A stretch of DNA of 64,000 nucleotides from Dryocola sp051297175 (GCF_051297175.1 NZ_JBINNY010000001.1:4712001-4776000), one strand, 5' to 3'. Shown: positions 34,020 to 43,573, counted from the first letter of the stretch. Notes: generated by a model from the sequence alone, not told the origin. Numbers and translations are program-made.

Positions 34020-35075
34020 TTACTCTGGGGTAAAGCGACGTAAATGTTGCACGGTGGCAATCCAGGCTGCCGCCCAGCCGATCATTCCTGAAACCAGCAG
34101 CAGGAGCAGACATTCGTCGAACCCTAAGCCCGAAATATCAAACCTGGTACCGAATACCTGCGCAACATCCGTGACCGCAGACGAAAGCCGCAGCACCAGA
34201 ATCTCTGACAGGATGAGCGATAAAAACGCCCCGCTAAAGCCAAGCAGCGCGCCGCCGTACAGGAACGGACGCAGGATAAAGCCATCCGTCGCCCCGATCA
34301 GCTTCTGTACGTTGATGGTATCGCGGCGGGCGAAAATGCTCAGCCTGACGCTGTTGCCAATCACCAGGAACACGGCGGCAACCATCAGAATGCCGATCAT
34401 CGCCGCAACGCGCCCCACCAGCCCGGTTAACGCGGCCAGACGAGCGAACCAGCTGTCGTCCATGCGCACTTCGTCCACGCCCTGAATCTTCGCGACGCGA
34501 TCGCGCAGGGTGTTTAGGTGGTCGGTGCTCTGGAAGTCGAGCTTCGGATTTACCACGGCAACCGCAGGCAGCGGGTTCTCTTCAAGCATATCCAGCGCGC
34601 CGCCAAAGCCTGACCAGTTACGGAACTCGCCAAGCGCTTCGTCGCGGGAAAGATAGTTAACTTTATCTACGCCTTCTTCGGCCTGAATCGCGCCGACCAC
34701 CTGCTGCGCGGCGTTATCGTCCAGCGCCTTGTCCAGGTAAACGGTAATTTGCGGCGAAGGATAATACTGCGTCGCGGCCTGGTTAACGTTTTTGTACACC
34801 ATGTAGCAGACGCTCGGCAGCGTAAGCGAAATGGCGATAACCATAACCGTCAGGAACGTTGCGAGCGGCTTGCTCTTAAGGTCCTGCAGCGCGCCTTCCC
34901 AGGCGTAGCGGAACTGCTCGTTCACGCCGCCCTTTAACGAACGGCTTTTGGACTGCGGCCCTTTGCCGCGTTTTTTCACCGAGCGGCCTAAATCCCCGAG
35001 CTTATTCAGCTTGTTGATTTTATCCAGCCTGTTGCTGAAGCGCTTGATGTGATTGATCGCAGTGCGTTTATTCAC
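34020..35075 (-). CDS. ftsX: Cell division protein FtsX
   Basis: A 351-residue inner membrane protein with four transmembrane segments (one near residue 70, three in the C-terminal third) and a large periplasmic loop that in E. coli activates the amidase activator EnvC. With FtsE it forms a divisome ABC-type complex. The GTG at 35075 (VNKRTAINH) corresponds to the E. coli start, is preceded by GGAGG, and overlaps ftsE by 8 bp. Earlier in-frame starts would give up to nine extra residues. The first 50 residues are basic and diverge from E. coli. Confidence 0.95.
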   Translation of the reverse strand: MNKRTAINHIKRFSNRLDKINKLNKLGDLGRSVKKRGKGPQSKSRSLKGGVNEQFRYAWEGALQDLKSKPLATFLTVMVIAISLTLPSVCYMVYKNVNQAATQYYPSPQITVYLDKALDDNAAQQVVGAIQAEEGVDKVNYLSRDEALGEFRNWSGFGGALDMLEENPLPAVAVVNPKLDFQSTDHLNTLRDRVAKIQGVDEVRMDDSWFARLAALTGLVGRVAAMIGILMVAAVFLVIGNSVRLSIFARRDTINVQKLIGATDGFILRPFLYGGALLGFSGAFLSLILSEILVLRLSSAVTDVAQVFGTRFDISGLGFDECLLLLLVSGMIGWAAAWIATVQHLRRFTPE

Positions 35076-35736
35076 CTGCCAGGCCTCCATGCAAATGGCC
35101 ATCGCTTAACGTCAGCATACGGTAGTTGCGACGGGAGATAAGCCCCATATCGTGAGTCGCCATCAGAACCGTTACGCCCACGCGGTTAAACTCTTCGAAC
35201 AGGCGCAAAATGCCTTCCGAAAGCGCGTCGTCCAGGTTACCGGTTGGTTCATCCGCCAGCAGCACGGCGGGCTTGTTGACCACCGCACGGGCAATGCCCA
35301 CGCGCTGCTGTTCACCGCCTGAAAGCTGAATGGGGAAGTTCTTCGCTTTGTCCAGCAGCCCGACCTTATCAAGTGCTGCGCTCACGCGGCGGCGAATGTC
35401 TTCCCCGCTGGCACCGGCGATAATCAGCGGGATCGCCACGTTGTCATAGACCGTGCGGTCCATCAGCAGGTGGTGATCCTGGAAAATCATGCCGATCTGG
35501 CGCCGCAGAAACGGCACCTCACGGCTTTTTAAGCGGCTAATATCGTGGCCGCTAAAAGAGATCTTCCCGGCGCTGGGCCGTTCGATACCGCAGATAAGCT
35601 TGAGCAGGGTACTTTTCCCCGCGCCAGAGTGGCCGGTCAGGAAGGCCATCTCGCCGGGCTGCATATGGAATGTCACTCCCTGCAGCGCTTGTCTTCCACC
35701 GAGATAGGCTTTACTGACGTGTTCAAAGCGAATCAT
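35068..35736 (-). CDS. ftsE: Cell division ATP-binding protein FtsE
   Basis: A 222-residue ATPase, the same length as in E. coli, with Walker A GHSGAGKSTLLK, signature LSGGEQQRVGIA and Walker B VLLADEPTGNLD. It drives FtsX to couple septal peptidoglycan hydrolysis to division. It lies 2 bp after ftsY in the ftsYEX operon. Confidence 0.98.
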   Translation of the reverse strand: MIRFEHVSKAYLGGRQALQGVTFHMQPGEMAFLTGHSGAGKSTLLKLICGIERPSAGKISFSGHDISRLKSREVPFLRRQIGMIFQDHHLLMDRTVYDNVAIPLIIAGASGEDIRRRVSAALDKVGLLDKAKNFPIQLSGGEQQRVGIARAVVNKPAVLLADEPTGNLDDALSEGILRLFEEFNRVGVTVLMATHDMGLISRRNYRMLTLSDGHLHGGLAGE

Positions 35737-35738
35737 TG

Positions 35739-37328
35739 TTAATCCTCTCGGGCAAAAAGTGCCTCTATAAAATCGTCCGCCTTAAACGGACGCAAATCTT
35801 CAATTCGTTCGCCAACGCCGATGTAGCGAATTGGAATGCCAAACTGATCGGCAACGGAGAAAATCACGCCGCCTTTGGCAGTGCCGTCCAGTTTAGTCAG
35901 CGTAATGCCCGTTAGCCCAACGGCTTCATGGAACAGTTTCGCCTGGCTGACCGCATTCTGACCGGTGCTGGCATCGATGGTGAGCATAACCTCATGCGGG
36001 GCATCAACGTCCAGCTTTTTCATCACGCGGACGATTTTCTTCAGCTCTTCCATCAGGTGCGCTTTATTCTGCAAACGCCCTGCGGTATCGGCCAGCAGCA
36101 CGTCAACGCCGCGCGCCTTCGCCGCCTGAATCGCATCGAAAATCACCGAGGCGGAATCCGCGCCGGTATGCTGAGCGACAACAGGAATATTGTTGCGCTG
36201 GCCCCAAACCTGGAGCTGCTCTACGGCTGCGGCACGGAAGGTATCGCCCGCCGCCAGCATCACCGATTTGCCTTCCTGCTGGAACTGACGCGCCAGCTTG
36301 CCGATAGTGGTGGTTTTACCTACGCCGTTAACGCCAACCATCAGGATAACGAACGGCGTCTTGCCTTCAACGTTCAGCGGCTCATCGACCTTTGCCAGAA
36401 TCTCGCCCATTTCGTCTTTCAGCAGGCCGTACAGCGCTTCGGCATCGCGTAAATCTTTACGGCTCGCGCCTTCGGTCAGATTGCTGATGATTTTGCGGGT
36501 CGTTTCCACGCCCACGTCGGCAATCAGCAGCTGCTCTTCCAGCTCTTCAAAAAGATCGTCGTCGATTTTCTTGCCGCGGAACAGACTGATAAATCCGGAA
36601 CCGAGATTCTGCTTGGTTTTCAGCAGGCTGCGCTTCAGGCGGGCGAAGAAACCTTCTTTGGTTGGCTTCTCTTGCTCCTGCTGCGCGTCGTCCTGAGGCG
36701 CTTCTTCTTCGACGTCAGCTACGGCTTCTGGCTCTTCAACCGGCGACTCCTGCGCAGGCGCGTAATCCACGTGCGCGGCAATCACTTCTTCGATTTCAGC
36801 GACGGTTTCGTCGACGATATGCTCTTGCTCTGCCTGCCACTCTTCGGCTTCAGGCTCGCTGTCGATCACCTCTTCCGGCAGCGGCAGCTCTTCGTGCTCG
36901 ATAACGGCCTGCGGTTCAGGTTCAGGTTCAACGGCCTGCACCGGTTCAGTAACGATTTCTTCCGCTTCGATAACCGGTTCCGGTTCGATAACAGGTTCCG
37001 GTTCGATAATAGGTTCCGGTTCGCTGACCGCAACGGGCGCTTCGCTTTCCGCAAGCTTTTCGCTGACTTCAACGATCTCTTCGGCGAAGGCTTCGGTTTC
37101 CTGTTCGGTATGGGCAGCGGACGGCTCAACAACCGTTTCCGGCGGGGTGATTTCCTCTACCGTACGCGCCTGTTCTGGCTCGGTGATTTGCTCAGCGGAC
37201 TGCTCAATAACATCATCAGCAACCGGTTGTTCCTGCTCTACTTTTTGTTCTGATTCTTGTTCCGGTTCCTGCTCTTTCTGACCAAAGCCCAACCAGGAAA
37301 AAAAGCCACGTTTTTTCTCTTTCGCCAT
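35739..37328 (-). CDS. ftsY: Signal recognition particle receptor FtsY
   Basis: A 529-residue SRP receptor GTPase. The start MAKEKKRGFFSWLGFG is the membrane-targeting amphipathic helix; ten additional upstream codons are unlikely. Residues about 17-225 form the acidic A domain, rich in Glu/Pro with EPEPVIEPEPVIE-type repeats, about 30 residues longer than in E. coli (497). The NG domain follows, with GVNGVGKTTTIGKLA, DTFRAAA, DTAGR and TKLDGTAKGG. It receives ribosome-SRP complexes at the inner membrane. First gene of ftsYEX, divergent from rsmD. Confidence 0.97.
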   Translation of the reverse strand: MAKEKKRGFFSWLGFGQKEQEPEQESEQKVEQEQPVADDVIEQSAEQITEPEQARTVEEITPPETVVEPSAAHTEQETEAFAEEIVEVSEKLAESEAPVAVSEPEPIIEPEPVIEPEPVIEAEEIVTEPVQAVEPEPEPQAVIEHEELPLPEEVIDSEPEAEEWQAEQEHIVDETVAEIEEVIAAHVDYAPAQESPVEEPEAVADVEEEAPQDDAQQEQEKPTKEGFFARLKRSLLKTKQNLGSGFISLFRGKKIDDDLFEELEEQLLIADVGVETTRKIISNLTEGASRKDLRDAEALYGLLKDEMGEILAKVDEPLNVEGKTPFVILMVGVNGVGKTTTIGKLARQFQQEGKSVMLAAGDTFRAAAVEQLQVWGQRNNIPVVAQHTGADSASVIFDAIQAAKARGVDVLLADTAGRLQNKAHLMEELKKIVRVMKKLDVDAPHEVMLTIDASTGQNAVSQAKLFHEAVGLTGITLTKLDGTAKGGVIFSVADQFGIPIRYIGVGERIEDLRPFKADDFIEALFARED

Positions 37329-37522
37329 TTGCGAATGTACTCCTCGCTGTTGATTCATGGCACAGACCCGACGGTACTGGCTGCGGGCGCTGAAAATAAT
37401 TATCGATTGAATATGTTAGTCTATCACTTTCCCACAGCCAGCGGCACTCTGGCGGAATAAGGTTTCCCCGCCTCCCGCGCGCCGCTAGAATAGCCGAAAA
37501 AAATCGCATCGCAGTGAGTCTC

Positions 37523-38101
37523 ATGAAGAAACCCCAATCCTCAGGCGCGGGCCAGATCCGCATCATCGGCGGCCAATGGCGCGGCCGTAAACTTCCCGTT
37601 CCCGACAGCCCGGGCCTGCGCCCAACGACCGATCGCGTCCGCGAAACCTTGTTCAACTGGCTGGCTCCGTCAATGGTCGACGCCACGGTGCTGGACTGCT
37701 TCGCGGGCAGCGGCGCGCTAGGATTGGAAGCGCTGTCCCGTTACGCGGCAAACGCCACGCTTCTGGAAATGGATCGCGCCGTATCGCAGCAGCTGCAAAA
37801 GAATCTGGTGACGCTGAAAGCCGCAAACGGCCAGGTGGTTAACACCAACACGCTGAATTATCTGGCGCAGCCGGGCAAACCGCATACCATCGTGTTCGTC
37901 GACCCACCGTTCCGCAAGGGGCTGTTGGAAGAAACGCTCACCCTGTTGGAAGGAAACGGCTGGCTGGCGGACGATGCGCTGATCTACGTTGAAAGCGAAG
38001 TGGAAAACGGCATGCCGCCGGTACCGGCAGGCTGGACGCTGCACCGTGAAAAAGTGGCCGGCCAGGTCGCCTATCGCCTTTATCACCGCGAAACACCCTA
38101 A
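37523..38101 (+). CDS. rsmD: 16S rRNA m2G966 methyltransferase
   Basis: A 192-residue SAM-dependent methyltransferase that modifies G966 of 16S rRNA in the assembled 30S subunit. IIGGQWRGRKLPVPD at the start, LDCFAGSGALGLEALSR as SAM motif I and the catalytic VDPPFRKG are present. ATG 37523 (MKKPQSS) matches E. coli, with a GTG 9 nt upstream as alternative. Slightly shorter at the C-terminus than E. coli (198). Confidence 0.97.
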   Translation: MKKPQSSGAGQIRIIGGQWRGRKLPVPDSPGLRPTTDRVRETLFNWLAPSMVDATVLDCFAGSGALGLEALSRYAANATLLEMDRAVSQQLQKNLVTLKAANGQVVNTNTLNYLAQPGKPHTIVFVDPPFRKGLLEETLTLLEGNGWLADDALIYVESEVENGMPPVPAGWTLHREKVAGQVAYRLYHRETP

Positions 38102-38131
38102 GCACACTGAAGCAACATAAGGAAAAATATC

Positions 38132-38401
38132 ATGCTGATTAATCTGGGAAGGCTGTTAATGCTCTGCGTGTGGGCCTTTTTGCTACTGAATATTTTCCAC
38201 CCGTTTCCGCGACCGCTGAATATCTTCGTCAACGTGGCGCTGATTTTTATGGCCATCATGCACGCCATGCAGCTGGCGCTGCTGAAATCGACGCAGCCGA
38301 AGGACGGCCCGCCGCTCAGCCACGTTCAGCAGCTTAAAATCTTTGTCTTCGGCGTGTTCGAACTGCTTGCCTGGCAGAAAACGCTGCGTAAAGGTAAGTG
38401 A
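38132..38401 (+). CDS. yhhL: DUF1145 membrane protein YhhL
   Basis: An 89-residue protein with two hydrophobic segments (MLCVWAFLLLNIFHPFPRPL and NVALIFMAIMHAMQLALL) and a basic C-terminus. Function unknown. It follows rsmD by 30 bp in a probable operon, as in E. coli. The E. coli yhhM gene, which comes next there, is missing. Confidence 0.92.
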   Translation: MLINLGRLLMLCVWAFLLLNIFHPFPRPLNIFVNVALIFMAIMHAMQLALLKSTQPKDGPPLSHVQQLKIFVFGVFELLAWQKTLRKGK

Positions 38402-38520
38402 CCCCGCCGGTCTGCCACTTTTCGCAGTAGCTCCCACGTCAGGGCGTTGTCATCTGGCAGCGTTGACCACTAGACTGAGTTAAGGTGGAGAAACGCTATC
38501 CGCCGCATAATGACTTTCTG

Positions 38521-38550
38521 GCGGGTGGCGCTAACGCTTACCCGCCCTAC
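38521..38550. repeat. REP-like palindrome in front of yhhN
   Basis: GCGGGTGGCGCTAACGCTTACCCGC forms one hairpin between yhhL and yhhN. An in-frame extension of yhhN reads through it but is rejected. Confidence 0.7.
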
Positions 38551-38568
38551 GTAAACAGGGACTCCGCC

Positions 38569-39195
38569 ATGCTTTGGTCTTTTATCGCCGTATTCTTTTC
38601 CGGGTGGCTTTACGTTGATGCATCCTATCGCGGTCCCACCTGGCAGCGCTGGGTGTTTAAGCCGGTCACGCTGCTCTTGCTCCTGCTGCTTGCCTGGCAG
38701 GCTCCCATGTTTGAAGCCACCGGCTACCTGATTCTGGCCGGGCTGGTCGCAACGCTTATTGGCGATGCCCTTACCCTGCTGCCGACGCAGCGCATGCTGT
38801 ACGCCATCGGCGCATTCTTCCTGTCGCATTTACTCTATGCGCTCTATTTCGCAAGCCAGATGACGCTGTCGTTCTTCTGGCCGCTGCCGCTCGTCCTGCT
38901 GGTGATTGGCGCGCTGCTGGTCGCCGTTATCTGGACGCGGCTGGAAACCTTCCGCTGGCCGATCATGACGTTTATCGGCATGACGCTGGTGATGGTGTGG
39001 CTGGCGGGCGAGCTGTACTTCTTCCGCCCGACCAGCACCAGCTTCTCCGGCTTTGTTGGCGCGACGCTCCTGCTCCTGGGCAACATCGTCTGGCTGGGTA
39101 GCCACTATCGCCGCCGCTTCACCGCCGACAGCGCTATCGCCGCCGCCTGCTATTTTGCCGGGCACTTTATGATTGTCCGCGCGCTGTATATTTAA
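38569..39195 (+). CDS. yhhN: TMEM86-family membrane protein YhhN
   Basis: A 208-residue integral membrane protein with about seven or eight hydrophobic segments. Animal relatives are lysoplasmalogenases; the bacterial role is not settled. ATG 38569 (MLWSFIAVFFSGW) gives the same length as E. coli YhhN. Conserved family residues are in LIGDALTLLP and HLLYALYFA. Confidence 0.94.
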   Translation: MLWSFIAVFFSGWLYVDASYRGPTWQRWVFKPVTLLLLLLLAWQAPMFEATGYLILAGLVATLIGDALTLLPTQRMLYAIGAFFLSHLLYALYFASQMTLSFFWPLPLVLLVIGALLVAVIWTRLETFRWPIMTFIGMTLVMVWLAGELYFFRPTSTSFSGFVGATLLLLGNIVWLGSHYRRRFTADSAIAAACYFAGHFMIVRALYI

Positions 39196-39204
39196 TGTTC
39201 CGCT

Positions 39205-39315
39205 GTCGGGTGGCGCTGCGCTTACCCGACCTACCTTTCCTTAGGCTAGATAAGCAAAGCGCCCCAAGCCATCTCTCTTTTCCCGTAGGGTGGATAAGCG
39301 CTAGCGCCATCCACC
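39205..39315. repeat. REP-like elements between yhhN and zntA
   Basis: One palindrome at 39205-39233 (GTCGGGTGGCGCTGCGCTTACCCGAC) and one at 39285-39315 (GGTGGATAAGCGCTAGCGCCATCCACC), with a poorly conserved stretch between. They end about 38 bp before the zntA promoter. Confidence 0.8.
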
Positions 39316-39352
39316 GTGCCATCCACCATAAAACCCTAAAAGCATTTACCTC

Positions 39353-39384
39353 TTGACTCTGGAGTAAGCTCCAGAGTGTAACAT
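39353..39384 (+). promoter_or_regulatory. zntA promoter with ZntR operator
   Basis: TTGACT (39353-39358), a 20-bp spacer and TAACAT (39379-39384). The spacer is filled by the dyad ACTCTGGAG-TAAG-CTCCAGAGT (39356-39377). An overlong spacer with this dyad is the MerR-type arrangement of the E. coli zntA promoter, which zinc-bound ZntR untwists. Confidence 0.92.
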
Positions 39385-39420
39385 CGGTAATGAGAACTTT
39401 ATCATTACCCAGGAGGGCAC

Positions 39421-41622
39421 ATGCTCAACTCTAAAAAACCCCCGCAGTTTGCGAAGGCGAAACTCAGCCCGCTGCCGGCCGAAGCCCCCTCCTGCTGCAC
39501 CGATGAGCAGTGTTCGAGCGCGCCCGCAGCAGAAATAATTCCGGATAACGGCGAGCGTTACACCTGGCTGGTCGCGGGCATGGACTGCGCCGCCTGCGCG
39601 CGCAAAGTCGAAAACGCGGCGAAGCAGGTTCCCGGCGTCGAGCACGTCCAGGTTCTTTTCGCGACGGAAAAGCTCCTCGTCACCGCGCCGCGCGACGTCC
39701 GCATGGAAGTCGAAAAAGCCGTTAAGGCCGCCGGATATACCCTGCGCGACAGCGCCGCCCCGGCCGCCGCCGCGCCTTCAGGCTGGCGCGAAAACCTGCC
39801 GCTCATCACCCTGATCGTCATGATGGCGATAAGCTGGGGGCTTGAGCAGGCGAACCATCCGTTTGGCAATATGGCGTTTATCGTCACCACGCTCGTTGGC
39901 CTGTGGCCTATCGCGCGCCAGGCCGTGCGCCTGATCCGCAGCGGCAACTGGTTTGCTATCGAAACGCTGATGAGCGTCGCCGCCATCGGCGCGCTGTTTA
40001 TCGGCGCTACCGCCGAAGCGGCCATGGTGCTGCTGCTGTTCCTGGTTGGCGAACGTCTGGAATCCTACGCCGCCAGCCGCGCGCGGCGCGGGGTTAGCGC
40101 ACTGATGGCCCTGAAACCGGAAGTGGCAACCCGAATCCGCAACGGCGAACGCGAAAGCGTAGCGCTCGGCGATCTCCGTCCCGGCGACGTGATAGAAGTC
40201 TCCGCCGGCGGGCGTCTGCCTGCGGATGGCCGCCTGCTGAGCGAAACCGCCAGCTTCGACGAAAGCGCCTTAACCGGCGAGTCGGTGCCGGTAGAGCGCG
40301 AACGCAACGAGAAAGTCCCGGCGGGCAGCACCAGCGTTGACAGGCTAGTGCAGCTCGAGGTGATTTCTGAACCGGGCGACAGCGCCATTGACCGCATCCT
40401 GCGCCTCATCGAAGAGGCCGACGAACGCCGCGCGCCCATTGAACGCTTTATTGACCGCTTCAGCCGCATCTACACGCCGATTATTATGGCGATAGCGCTG
40501 CTGGCCGCCGTCGTTCCGCCGCTGCTGTTTGGGCAAAGCTGGAGCGAATGGATTTACAAAGGGCTGGCGCTGCTGCTGATTGGCTGCCCGTGTGCGCTGG
40601 TGATATCGACTCCGGCCGCCATCACATCCGGCCTTGCCGCCGCCGCCCGTCGTGGTGCGCTGATTAAAGGCGGGGCGGCGCTGGAACGCCTCGGCCAGAT
40701 CCAGCAAATCGCCTTCGATAAAACCGGCACGCTGACGGCGGGCAAGCCGCAGGTAACGGCCGTTGAAGCACTGGCTGCGGTCGGCGAAAACGAACTGCTG
40801 ACGCTGGCGGCTGCCGTAGAACAAGGCTCCACCCACCCGCTGGCGCAGGCCATCGTTCGAGAAGCCGAAAGGCGTACGCTCGCCCTGCCGGTAACTCAAT
40901 CGCACCGCGCCCTGGCGGGGATCGGCGTTGAGGCCGTCATCAACGGCGAAACGCTGCTGCTAAGCTCCCCGACAAAACTTGCCGCGGGCGTGCTGGATGA
41001 AGCCTGGCAGCAGCGCATCACCCAGCTTGAAGCCGAAGGCCAGACGGTGATTGCCGCGGTGCGCCAAAACCAGCTTCTGGGGATAATTGCCCTGCGCGAC
41101 ACGCTGCGTAGCGACGCCAAAGAAGCCGTTGCCGCCCTGAAAAACATCGGCGTACACGGCGTAATGCTGACGGGCGACAACCCGCGCGCCGCCGCCGCTA
41201 TCGCAAACGAGCTGGGCATGGACTACCGCGCCAGCCTGCTACCGGCGGACAAAGTGAGCGCCGTGAACGAGCTTAACGCCCGGCAAAAGCTGGCCATGGT
41301 CGGCGACGGCATCAACGATGCCCCGGCGATGAAGGCCGCCACCCTCGGCATTGCAATGGGCAGCGGGACGGACGTCGCCCTGGAAACCGCCGACGCGGCG
41401 CTCACGCACAACCGCCTGACTGAGCTTGCGAACATGATTAGCCTGGCCCGCGCCACGCATAACAACATTCGCCAGAACATCAGCATCGCGCTGGGCCTAA
41501 AAGCGATATTCCTCGTCACCACGCTGCTGGGCCTCACCGGCCTGTGGCTGGCGGTGCTCGCGGATTCAGGCGCGACCGCGCTGGTGACGGCTAACGCGTT
41601 AAGGCTGCTGCGGAAGAAATGA
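39421..41622 (+). CDS. zntA: Zn(II)/Cd(II)/Pb(II)-exporting P-type ATPase
   Basis: A 733-residue P1B-type ATPase. The N-terminal metal site has CCTDEQC and the HMA motif MDCAACARK (about 57-65). Eight transmembrane helices include the CPC metal motif in IGCPCALVIS. The phosphorylation site DKTGTLTAG, TGES loop (LTGESVP) and GDGINDAP hinge are intact. It expels toxic divalent metals and should be induced by ZntR from the promoter just upstream. Confidence 0.98.
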   Translation: MLNSKKPPQFAKAKLSPLPAEAPSCCTDEQCSSAPAAEIIPDNGERYTWLVAGMDCAACARKVENAAKQVPGVEHVQVLFATEKLLVTAPRDVRMEVEKAVKAAGYTLRDSAAPAAAAPSGWRENLPLITLIVMMAISWGLEQANHPFGNMAFIVTTLVGLWPIARQAVRLIRSGNWFAIETLMSVAAIGALFIGATAEAAMVLLLFLVGERLESYAASRARRGVSALMALKPEVATRIRNGERESVALGDLRPGDVIEVSAGGRLPADGRLLSETASFDESALTGESVPVERERNEKVPAGSTSVDRLVQLEVISEPGDSAIDRILRLIEEADERRAPIERFIDRFSRIYTPIIMAIALLAAVVPPLLFGQSWSEWIYKGLALLLIGCPCALVISTPAAITSGLAAAARRGALIKGGAALERLGQIQQIAFDKTGTLTAGKPQVTAVEALAAVGENELLTLAAAVEQGSTHPLAQAIVREAERRTLALPVTQSHRALAGIGVEAVINGETLLLSSPTKLAAGVLDEAWQQRITQLEAEGQTVIAAVRQNQLLGIIALRDTLRSDAKEAVAALKNIGVHGVMLTGDNPRAAAAIANELGMDYRASLLPADKVSAVNELNARQKLAMVGDGINDAPAMKAATLGIAMGSGTDVALETADAALTHNRLTELANMISLARATHNNIRQNISIALGLKAIFLVTTLLGLTGLWLAVLADSGATALVTANALRLLRKK

Positions 41623-41631
41623 AGAAATAAA

Positions 41632-41709
41632 GTCGGATGGCGCTGGCGCTCATCCGGCCTATCTTGCCAGTGTTTTCGTAGGGTGGGTAAGCGCACGCGC
41701 CATCCACCG
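41632..41709. repeat. REP pair between zntA and the TRAP genes
   Basis: GTCGGATGGCGCTGGCGCTCATCCGGC then GTAGGGTGGGTAAGCGCACGCGCCATCCACC between converging genes. Confidence 0.8.
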
Positions 41710-41728
41710 GGCGACCCTGAACTGAAGC

Positions 41729-43015
41729 TCAATTCATTCCCAGGGCGTGCGGCAGCCACAGCGAAACCGCCGGGATGTAGGTGACCATCGCCAGCACCAC
41801 CAGCAGCATGGCGTAGAACGGCAGCATCGCTTTCACCACCACCTCTATCTTCTGCTTGCTCACCGCGCTTGCCACAAACAGCACCGATCCCACCGGCGGG
41901 GTGATCAGGCCAATCCCCAGGTTGACCATCATGATCATCCCGAAGTGCACCGGATCGATGCCCAGCGAGTTGGTCACCGGCAGCAGAACCGGGGTAAGGA
42001 TCAGGATGATCGGCGCCATGTCCATCAGGGTGCCGATTAGCAGCAGCATGATGTTCAGGTACATCAGGATCACGTACTTGTTATCTGACAGCGAAGTGAA
42101 GAACTCGGTAATGCGCGAGGGCAACTGCATGTAAGTCATCACCGCGCCAAACGCCGCCGCAAAGCCAATCAAAATCATCACGATAGAGACGGTTTTGACC
42201 GTGCGGAACATTAGCTTCGGCAGCTCGCTCCACTTATAGTCGCGGTAGATAAACATCGTCACAAAGAACGCCCAGACGCAGGCCACCGCCGCCGACTCCG
42301 TTGCGGTAAACACGCCGGTGAGAATGCCGCCGAGGATGATAACCACCGTCATCAGTCCCCAGAGCGCGTCGAAGAAGATTTTCAGCGCCTGCCGGAAGGG
42401 GATGCGTTCGCCCTTCGGGTAGCCGCGTTTATGGGCGAAGCCAAGGCAGAGGATCATCAGGCAAAATCCCAGCAGCAGCCCCGGCAGGACGCCCGCGATA
42501 AACAGCGTGGCGATGGACACCGTGCCGCCCGCCGCCAGCGAATAAATCACCGAGTTGTGGCTCGGCGGGATCAGAATCGCCTGCACCGAACCGCTCGCCG
42601 TCACCGCCGCCGCGTATTCGCGCGGGTAGCCCTTCTTCTCCATTTCCGGGATCATCACGCTGCCGATCGAAGCGGTATCTGCCACCGACGACCCTGAAAT
42701 CGCGCCGAAAAACGTCGAGGCGACGATGTTGACCAGCGACAGACCGCCGCGAATGAAGCCAACGAAGATATAGGCAAAATTCACCAGCCGCCGGGCGATG
42801 CCGCCTTCCGCCATGATAGCTCCCGCGAGGATAAAGAACGGGATCGCCAGCAGCGTGAATTTATTCACCCCGCTGGTGATTTGAATCATGATTGCCTCAA
42901 GCGGCAGGTCGATCCACAGCGCCCCGGCGATGGCGCTAAGCCCCACCGCAAAGGCCACCGGCATGCCTACCGCCAGCAGCACGCCGAGCGTGGCTAACAA
43001 AATAAATGCGTCCAT
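41729..43015 (-). CDS. TRAP transporter large permease (DctM type)
   Basis: A 428-residue membrane protein with about 12 hydrophobic segments, the sodium-coupled channel subunit of a tripartite ATP-independent periplasmic transporter. Family features are the N-terminal LGVLLAVGMPVAFAVG, FFGAISGSSVADTASIGSVM and TPPVGSVLFVAS near the C-terminus. It follows dctQ by 17 bp. Substrate unknown: the DctP partner suggests an organic acid. Not present at this place in E. coli. Confidence 0.93.
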   Translation of the reverse strand: MDAFILLATLGVLLAVGMPVAFAVGLSAIAGALWIDLPLEAIMIQITSGVNKFTLLAIPFFILAGAIMAEGGIARRLVNFAYIFVGFIRGGLSLVNIVASTFFGAISGSSVADTASIGSVMIPEMEKKGYPREYAAAVTASGSVQAILIPPSHNSVIYSLAAGGTVSIATLFIAGVLPGLLLGFCLMILCLGFAHKRGYPKGERIPFRQALKIFFDALWGLMTVVIILGGILTGVFTATESAAVACVWAFFVTMFIYRDYKWSELPKLMFRTVKTVSIVMILIGFAAAFGAVMTYMQLPSRITEFFTSLSDNKYVILMYLNIMLLLIGTLMDMAPIILILTPVLLPVTNSLGIDPVHFGMIMMVNLGIGLITPPVGSVLFVASAVSKQKIEVVVKAMLPFYAMLLVVLAMVTYIPAVSLWLPHALGMN

Positions 43016-43032
43016 AGTCGTTTCCCCCGCCT

Positions 43033-43542
43033 CTAACCGTGATTACCAAGCAGCACCACCGGACGGTTCTCCTGGGAACCAAACAGCAATCGCTCGACGA
43101 CGAACAGAATCAGCAACACCGCGCCGACCGGCAGCGGCAGGTAGGTCTGGCCGGAGGTTAACACCGGGAACTCCGCGACCGGCTGCTCCCATAAATCCGC
43201 GCACAGAAAATAGCTGTAGTAAAACATCACCACGGAAATCAGCAGCATCAGCAGGTCCACCAGGCGTGCGCAGAGCGATTGCAGCCCCTGCGGCAGCCGG
43301 TCGGTGAGCATATTGACCGCGATGTGGGAACCGGCGCGGTAGCTCACCGCCGCGCCGATAAAGGTAAAAGTCACCATGCAGATGATCGCCACCGGCTCAG
43401 GCCAGGACTCCCCGCGGTTGAGCACATAGCGCGAGAAAATGCCGATCGGAATAATCACGGTCATGATAAGCAGCGACAGCCCGGCGACGACCATCGCCGC
43501 CAGGTAGGCTTTATCCATCCAGTTCGAATAGTTCTGGGACAT
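43033..43542 (-). CDS. TRAP transporter small permease (DctQ type)
   Basis: A 169-residue protein with four hydrophobic segments and the family motif PEPVAIICMVTFTFIGAAVS in the second. DctQ scaffolds the large permease. It lies 31 bp downstream of the binding protein gene. Confidence 0.92.
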   Translation of the reverse strand: MSQNYSNWMDKAYLAAMVVAGLSLLIMTVIIPIGIFSRYVLNRGESWPEPVAIICMVTFTFIGAAVSYRAGSHIAVNMLTDRLPQGLQSLCARLVDLLMLLISVVMFYYSYFLCADLWEQPVAEFPVLTSGQTYLPLPVGAVLLILFVVERLLFGSQENRPVVLLGNHG

Positions 43543-43573
43543 ACGTCCTCCGGGAAAGCGTGAGCAGCTGGGG

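Noticed and set aside
37216..37686. Frame spanning the ftsY-rsmD divergent promoter region
   Set aside because: It overlaps both well-supported starts and resembles nothing.
38485..38568. N-terminal extension of yhhN
   Set aside because: These codons are a translated REP palindrome, and E. coli YhhN begins at the internal Met.
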